From an uncultured Chitinophagaceae bacterium (GTDB taxonomy: Bacteria; Bacteroidota; Bacteroidia; Chitinophagales; Chitinophagaceae): a stretch of DNA of 11,982 nt. The stretch lies in NCBI GenBank assembly GCA_946885335.1, contig CAMPGG010000084.1, positions 1 to 11,982 of the forward strand, read 5' to 3'. Under the pieces are notes generated by a model. It searched no databases. It saw only the letters and a list, made by a program, of their open reading frames with translations, and was not told the DNA's origin. This document shows positions 7,540-11,982 of this stretch, in pieces; position 1 is the stretch's first letter, and every line of letters starts with the position of its first letter. Position numbers and translations under genes: made by a program.

Positions 7540-9288
7540 ATGAAGTGGATTAATTACCTGTCTTTTTACCTGTTATTTTTTATTGGATGTAAAAAAGATG
7601 AACCGAAAAACAATCCAATTGTATATGGTGGATCCTACGGTATTTCCATACACACAGATAAATCCATTTACAAACCAGGTGAGAAGGTCAATTTTACCAT
7701 CGATAAAATATTGCCGGGCGAAGCTAAAATTCGTTACCGCTATTTGGATGATTTGATCAGTGAAGTCAGCCTGGCAGCTACTAACTGGCAATGGGCACCG
7801 CCGGTTACTGATCATAAAGGTTATTTGGTCGATATATACGCAACAATTGAAGGTGTTGAAAAAGTCTATGGTAGTATAGCAGTTGACGTATCATCAGATT
7901 GGACAAAGTTTCCGCGTTATGGGTTTCTTTCTAAGTATGGCCAATTGGCTGATGCAGATATGGAGAACATTATTCGTAACCTGTCCCGCCATCATATCAA
8001 TGGTATACAATTCCAGGACTGGCATTATAAACACCATATGCCATTAGCAGGAACAGTTGCATCACCCCATAATTTTTGGAAGGATATTGCCAACCGGGAT
8101 AATTATTTATCTACCGTAAAAGGGTATATCAGTAAGGCACATGCGAAGAACATAAAGACCATGTCGTACAACCTGGCTTTTGGTGCATTAAATGATGCAT
8201 CTGCGGATGGTGTGCAGGAGCAATGGTATTTATTCAAAGACAAAACGCATACATTAAAGGATGCGCATCCTTTACCTAAACCCCCTTTTAAAAGTGATAT
8301 TTATCTCGTAGATCCTTCAAATATTTCGTGGCAACAATATCTCATTGAGAAAAATAATGATGTATATGATGTTTTTGATTTTGATGGATTCCATATTGAT
8401 CAATTAGGTGATCGGGGCAATTTATATCGTTATGATGGATCAGCCATAAACCTGGCTGCTTCATATAAGCCATTTATTGAAGCGATGAAAGCCGCATCAC
8501 CATTAAAAAAGGTGGTAATGAATGCAGTGAATCAATATGGTCAACAAACTGGTATTGCAGAATCACCAGTCGATTTTTTATATACCGAAGTCTGGTCAGG
8601 CAATGAAGGATATAAGGACCTGGCTAAAATAATCCTGGATAATAATAATTACAGCAACAATTCGCTGAACACTGTTTTGGCCGCTTATATGAATTACAAT
8701 TTGGCAAATAGTCCCGGGTATTTTAATACACCCGGTGTGCTGTTAACTGATGCTGTCATATTTGCTTTTGGTGGATCGCACCTGGAATTGGGTGAGCATA
8801 TGTTGGGTAAAGAATACTTTCCCAATAACAATTTGCAAATGAAAGATGACCTGAAATCATCACTCATAAATTATTATGATTTCCTGGTGGCTTATCAGAA
8901 TCTTTTGCGGGATGGCGGCAATTTTAATTTACCTGCTGTGTCATGTACAAATAATGTGATGTCTGTAAACAACTGGCCTCCTGAAATGGGGAAGGTAGCT
9001 GTTGTGGGAAAAGTTTTTAATGATAAACAGGTATTACACCTTATCAACTTCTCCCATGCAAACAGTCTTGATTGGCGCGATACAAATGGAACACAAAACA
9101 TTCCACAAACAAAATCCGATGCTATGCTGGAATTTATAACCAGTAAAAAAGTTACTAAAGTCTGGATGGCTTCACCGGATATACAACATGGAACAGCCAT
9201 TTCTTTACCATTTAACCAGGATGGAGATAAGGTAACCTGGAAATTACCTGTTTTGAAATACTGGGATATGATTGTTATAGAATATTAG
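7540..9288 (+). CDS. GH66 endo-dextranase lipoprotein
   Basis: Glycoside hydrolase family 66 enzyme expected to cut internal alpha-1,6 bonds of dextran with retention of configuration. It has 582 aa: lipoprotein signal with lipobox FIGC (Cys17), an N-terminal Ig-like beta domain (about 32-118), a (beta/alpha)8 barrel from about 125 (FPRYGFLSKYGQ, HHINGIQFQDWHYKHH), and a C-terminal beta domain. The predicted nucleophile is Asp287 in DFDGFHIDQLGD and the acid/base is Glu350 in LYTEVWSG; this spacing of 63 residues fits the family. Another family-like segment is FAFGGSHLELGEHM (about 408-421). The length leaves no room for the CBM35 insertion of cycloisomaltooligosaccharide glucanotransferases, which favours a simple dextranase. 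CKKDE after cleavage matches the K-(D/E)2 lipoprotein export signal of Bacteroidota, so cell-surface display is likely. It is 6 bp after the SusE-like gene. Stop is TAG at 9286-9288. Confidence 0.93.
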   Translation: MKWINYLSFYLLFFIGCKKDEPKNNPIVYGGSYGISIHTDKSIYKPGEKVNFTIDKILPGEAKIRYRYLDDLISEVSLAATNWQWAPPVTDHKGYLVDIYATIEGVEKVYGSIAVDVSSDWTKFPRYGFLSKYGQLADADMENIIRNLSRHHINGIQFQDWHYKHHMPLAGTVASPHNFWKDIANRDNYLSTVKGYISKAHAKNIKTMSYNLAFGALNDASADGVQEQWYLFKDKTHTLKDAHPLPKPPFKSDIYLVDPSNISWQQYLIEKNNDVYDVFDFDGFHIDQLGDRGNLYRYDGSAINLAASYKPFIEAMKAASPLKKVVMNAVNQYGQQTGIAESPVDFLYTEVWSGNEGYKDLAKIILDNNNYSNNSLNTVLAAYMNYNLANSPGYFNTPGVLLTDAVIFAFGGSHLELGEHMLGKEYFPNNNLQMKDDLKSSLINYYDFLVAYQNLLRDGGNFNLPAVSCTNNVMSVNNWPPEMGKVAVVGKVFNDKQVLHLINFSHANSLDWRDTNGTQNIPQTKSDAMLEFITSKKVTKVWMASPDIQHGTAISLPFNQDGDKVTWKLPVLKYWDMIVIEY

Positions 9289-9315
9289 TCTTCAGAAATT
9301 TTTCAATTTATCATT

Positions 9316-11844
9316 ATGCGATTTTATTTTTTATTGGTCATTTCTCTTTTTACAACTATCTGTTTTGGACAAACAAGTCCCGGTAATTGTGACTCTTATT
9401 TAATTTCTGGGAATGTTGTCACATTCAATTGTTCCGGTAATCAAAAAGTATCGCTTACACTATGCAGCAGTGGGGTAATAAAAGTCTGGTATGAGCCATC
9501 CGGTAAATTTGAAAGGAATAATCAATCTTTCGCGGTGTTCAATGAGGAGCTCGAAAAAATGGATAACATCATTGTTGAAGAGCAGCCCCAGTCTTTTGAA
9601 ATATTTACGGATAAACTTCGAATAAGAGTTAATAAAAATCCTTTTCAATTACAGGTTTTTGATAAGTACCAGAAATTATTATTAAGCGATTATAAAAACC
9701 GGGGTTTGTTGAGCGATTCAGTCCATGTGATCACTTACAAATCATTACGCAGTGATGAACAGTTTTTTGGACTGGGCGAAAAGAGTGGTTCATTTAACAG
9801 GCGAGGCAAATCTTATAAAATGTGGAACAGCGACAATCCATGTTATGGACCCGACCAGGATCCATTATATAAAAGCATTCCATTTTTTATCAGCACTTAT
9901 AACTATGGTGTTTTTTTCGATAACACCTATAAATCAGAATTTAAATTTGGTTCTGAATCAAACGATTTCTATTCCTTCGAAGCACCCGGTGGTGAAATGA
10001 TCTACTACTTTATTTCTGGAAATGACTATAAACAGATTATCGAACAATATATTCAACTGACAGGCAAACCAATTATGCCACCAAAATGGGCATTTGGATT
10101 TTCACAAAGTCGGGGCATGTATACATATGAAGAACAGGCGAGAAAAATTGCAAATGAATTCCGTAATCGGAATATTCCCTGCGATATCATTTACCAGGAT
10201 ATTGGCTGGGTGCAGCAATTGCAGGATTTTGAATGGAATAAAGAGCGCTATAAAGATCCTCGTGGTATGTTAAGAAGCCTTGATTCCTTAGGATTTAAAA
10301 TGATCGTTTCCCAGGATCCTGTTATTTCCCAGCAAGGCAGATTTACTCAGGATGGACAATTCAATTCCTCCAAAATAAATTACCAGTGGAAAGAAGCGGA
10401 TTCCTTGAAATACTTTGCCACAGACATCCGCACAGGTAAATCATATGATATGCCCTGGCCATGGGGTGGTAACTGCGGTGTGGTTGATTTTACCAAACCG
10501 GAGGTAGCTGATTGGTGGGGCAACTACCAGCAAAAACCTATTGCAGATGGTGTACGTGGATTCTGGACAGATATGGGTGAACCCGCATGGACAAACGAAG
10601 ATGCAACTGATCGTTTATTTATGAGGCATCACCTGGGTATGCACGATGAAATACACAATGTATATGGCCTTACCTGGGATAAAGTAGTGAAAGAGCAATT
10701 TGAAAAACATAATCCCAACAAACGGGTCTTTCAAATGACAAGGGCCGCTTATGCCGGTTTACAACGTTATACTTTTGGATGGTCTGGTGATGCAGGTAAT
10801 GGAAGCAATGTGCTTGAAGGATGGGCGCAACTGGCCAATCAAATTCCAATGAGCTTATCTTCCGGCATGGGAGGTATCCCTTTCTGGGCTTGTGATATTT
10901 CGGGTTATTGCGGCAACATTACGGATCATCATGCTATGGCAGAATTGTATACCCGGTGGATGCAGTTTGGTATTTTTAATCCATTAAGCAGGGCGCATCA
11001 TGAAGGTGATCATGCAGTAGAACCCTGGATGTTTGGAGATGAGGCGGAAAATAACGCAAGGACTGCAATTCAATTAAAATATCAACTCTTTCCTTATATC
11101 TATACTTATGCAAGAGAGGCACATGACAAAGGAATTCCGATTATGCGGGCTTTATTACTGGAATATCCCAATGACAAGGAAACATATAATACAGATGACC
11201 AGTTTCTATTTGGAAAAGAAATATTGGTGGCGCCTGTAGTAAAAAAAGGAGCAGTAAGCAGGAAAGTTTATTTGCCTGAAGGAAGCTGGATCGATTTCAA
11301 TAATGGTAAAACCATTTATGAAGGAGCACAGTGGATCAATTATAATGCACCGTTAAATACCATACCCTTGTTTGTAAAAAAAGGATCAATCATTCCCATG
11401 ATGCCGGTTATGAATTATATCCATGAAAAAGAGGATTATCCTTTACTTGTACATATTTACCCGGCACATCTGAACCAAACCGCTGCTTTTGAATTGTATG
11501 AAGATGATGGTGAGACTTTGGATTATCAAAGAGATATTTTTGGTAAAACAAATATTATCTGCAAAACGATATCCACTGGTTACGATGTTAATATTTCATC
11601 AACAGAAACAAATGGATTTACAGGAAATAAAAACAGGGATATAATTATCCAGTTGCATTTGGATAAAAAACCAAAGTCAGTTACAATGGGATCAAAAAAA
11701 CTACCATTTATAAAAGAAGCTAAATTTGAAAAGGAGATTGAAAAAGGATCCTCGGTAACCAGTTGGAGCTGGAGCGATGAAAAGGGTATTTGTAAAATAA
11801 AGTTATCCAAAAACGCTGATGTTAACTTGTCAATAATTCATTAG
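9316..11844 (+). CDS. GH31 alpha-glucosidase
   Basis: Glycoside hydrolase family 31 exo-enzyme, 842 aa, expected to release glucose from isomalto-oligosaccharides; a transglucosylase or other alpha-glycosidase activity cannot be excluded. A Sec signal peptide without a lipobox (MRFYFLLVISLFTTICFG/QT) suggests a soluble periplasmic protein. The order is an N-terminal beta-sandwich (about 25-235, with QFFGLGEKSGSFNRRGKSY), a catalytic (beta/alpha)8 barrel (about 252-600, GFSQSRGMYTYEE, IIYQDIGW), and C-terminal beta domains (LFGKEILVAPVV, FVKKGSIIPMMP, FELYEDDGETLDY). The predicted nucleophile is Asp419 in GFWTDMGEPAW and the acid/base is Asp492 in FGWSGDAG. DMGEP stands where many alpha-glucosidases have DMNEP. 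It starts 27 bp after the GH66 gene and is the last gene of the visible operon. Stop is TAG at 11842-11844. Confidence 0.95.
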   Translation: MRFYFLLVISLFTTICFGQTSPGNCDSYLISGNVVTFNCSGNQKVSLTLCSSGVIKVWYEPSGKFERNNQSFAVFNEELEKMDNIIVEEQPQSFEIFTDKLRIRVNKNPFQLQVFDKYQKLLLSDYKNRGLLSDSVHVITYKSLRSDEQFFGLGEKSGSFNRRGKSYKMWNSDNPCYGPDQDPLYKSIPFFISTYNYGVFFDNTYKSEFKFGSESNDFYSFEAPGGEMIYYFISGNDYKQIIEQYIQLTGKPIMPPKWAFGFSQSRGMYTYEEQARKIANEFRNRNIPCDIIYQDIGWVQQLQDFEWNKERYKDPRGMLRSLDSLGFKMIVSQDPVISQQGRFTQDGQFNSSKINYQWKEADSLKYFATDIRTGKSYDMPWPWGGNCGVVDFTKPEVADWWGNYQQKPIADGVRGFWTDMGEPAWTNEDATDRLFMRHHLGMHDEIHNVYGLTWDKVVKEQFEKHNPNKRVFQMTRAAYAGLQRYTFGWSGDAGNGSNVLEGWAQLANQIPMSLSSGMGGIPFWACDISGYCGNITDHHAMAELYTRWMQFGIFNPLSRAHHEGDHAVEPWMFGDEAENNARTAIQLKYQLFPYIYTYAREAHDKGIPIMRALLLEYPNDKETYNTDDQFLFGKEILVAPVVKKGAVSRKVYLPEGSWIDFNNGKTIYEGAQWINYNAPLNTIPLFVKKGSIIPMMPVMNYIHEKEDYPLLVHIYPAHLNQTAAFELYEDDGETLDYQRDIFGKTNIICKTISTGYDVNISSTETNGFTGNKNRDIIIQLHLDKKPKSVTMGSKKLPFIKEAKFEKEIEKGSSVTSWSWSDEKGICKIKLSKNADVNLSIIH

Positions 11845-11982
11845 AAATTGTTGCTAGTAATGAATATTAAAGATGATTTTACAATTGACCGTCATGGTTG
11901 GTTCATTTGATTTCCTTGATCAATCATAATTCATTGTATAGGCTCATAATCCTTCATATTTATACTTTCTTTTGAGCCACTG
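11845..11982 (+). other. 3' flank of operon, no convincing gene
   Basis: 138 bp of A/T-rich sequence. A weak stem (11883-11890 with 11896-11903, 8 bp, three of them G-U on the + strand, 5-nt loop) could end the operon transcript but lacks a clean U tract. An inverted repeat GGCTCA/TGAGCC (11941-11946 and 11973-11978) has a 26-nt loop. A minus-strand reading frame runs in from the right edge and stops near 11944-11946 (QWLKRKYKYEGL*). It could be the tail of a convergent gene but is too short to call. Confidence 0.4.

Noticed and set aside
8895..9200. 101-codon minus-strand open frame inside the GH66 gene
   Set aside because: Shadow of the coding strand with no recognisable protein features.
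11860..11910. 16-codon + strand frame (MNIKDDFTIDRHGWFI) after the GH31 gene
   Set aside because: Too short and without supporting signals; easily random in A/T-rich sequence.
11908..11926. TGATT/AATCA inverted repeat as a terminator
   Set aside because: 5-bp A/T-rich stem with a 9-nt loop and no U tract.
1..11982. CRISPR arrays, tRNA or rRNA genes, insertion sequences
   Set aside because: No regularly spaced repeats, no RNA gene signatures, and no transposase-like frames or terminal inverted repeats were seen.

Overview
The window carries a compact polysaccharide utilization locus (PUL) of a Bacteroidota bacterium. Low GC, A/T-rich translation starts without Shine-Dalgarno sequences, a SusC/SusD pair and a FecR-type anti-sigma factor all point to this phylum. 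The style of the proteins (STN-bearing SusC, DUF4974-type FecR) suggests a Chitinophagaceae-like environmental member, but that is an inference. All genes lie on the + strand.

Layout: (1) the 3' part of a FecR-family anti-sigma factor, cut by the left window edge; (2) a 176-bp regulatory gap (1024-1199) holding a strong hairpin; (3) a SusC-type TonB-dependent transporter with an N-terminal STN signalling domain; (4) a SusD-type surface glycan-binding lipoprotein; (5) a SusE/SusF-like lipoprotein with three tandem glycan-binding modules; (6) a GH66 dextranase lipoprotein; (7) a GH31 alpha-glucosidase with a signal peptide; (8) a short 3' flank with no convincing gene. Gaps between genes from susC onward are 32, 17, 6 and 27 bp, so genes 3-7 are probably one transcript.

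How it likely works: GH66 plus GH31 beside SusC/D/E is the hallmark of dextran (alpha-1,6-glucan) loci, in the same gene order as I recall for the Bacteroides thetaiotaomicron dextran locus. The SusE-like and SusD-like lipoproteins would bind the glucan, GH66 would cut it at the surface, SusC/SusD would import isomalto-oligosaccharides, and periplasmic GH31 would release glucose. The STN domain on SusC and the adjacent FecR indicate transenvelope ECF-sigma signalling; the sigma factor itself is presumably just left of the window.

The least ordinary signal is in the fecR-susC gap. A 13-bp stem with an adjacent A8 run reads as a textbook intrinsic terminator only on the minus strand, where two C/A mismatches become G-U wobbles. 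No minus-strand gene ends there, so it looks like the end of a small antisense RNA opposite the susC leader. This is comparable in arrangement to the cis-antisense PUL RNAs described in Bacteroides (DonS type). It is a hypothesis from sequence only.
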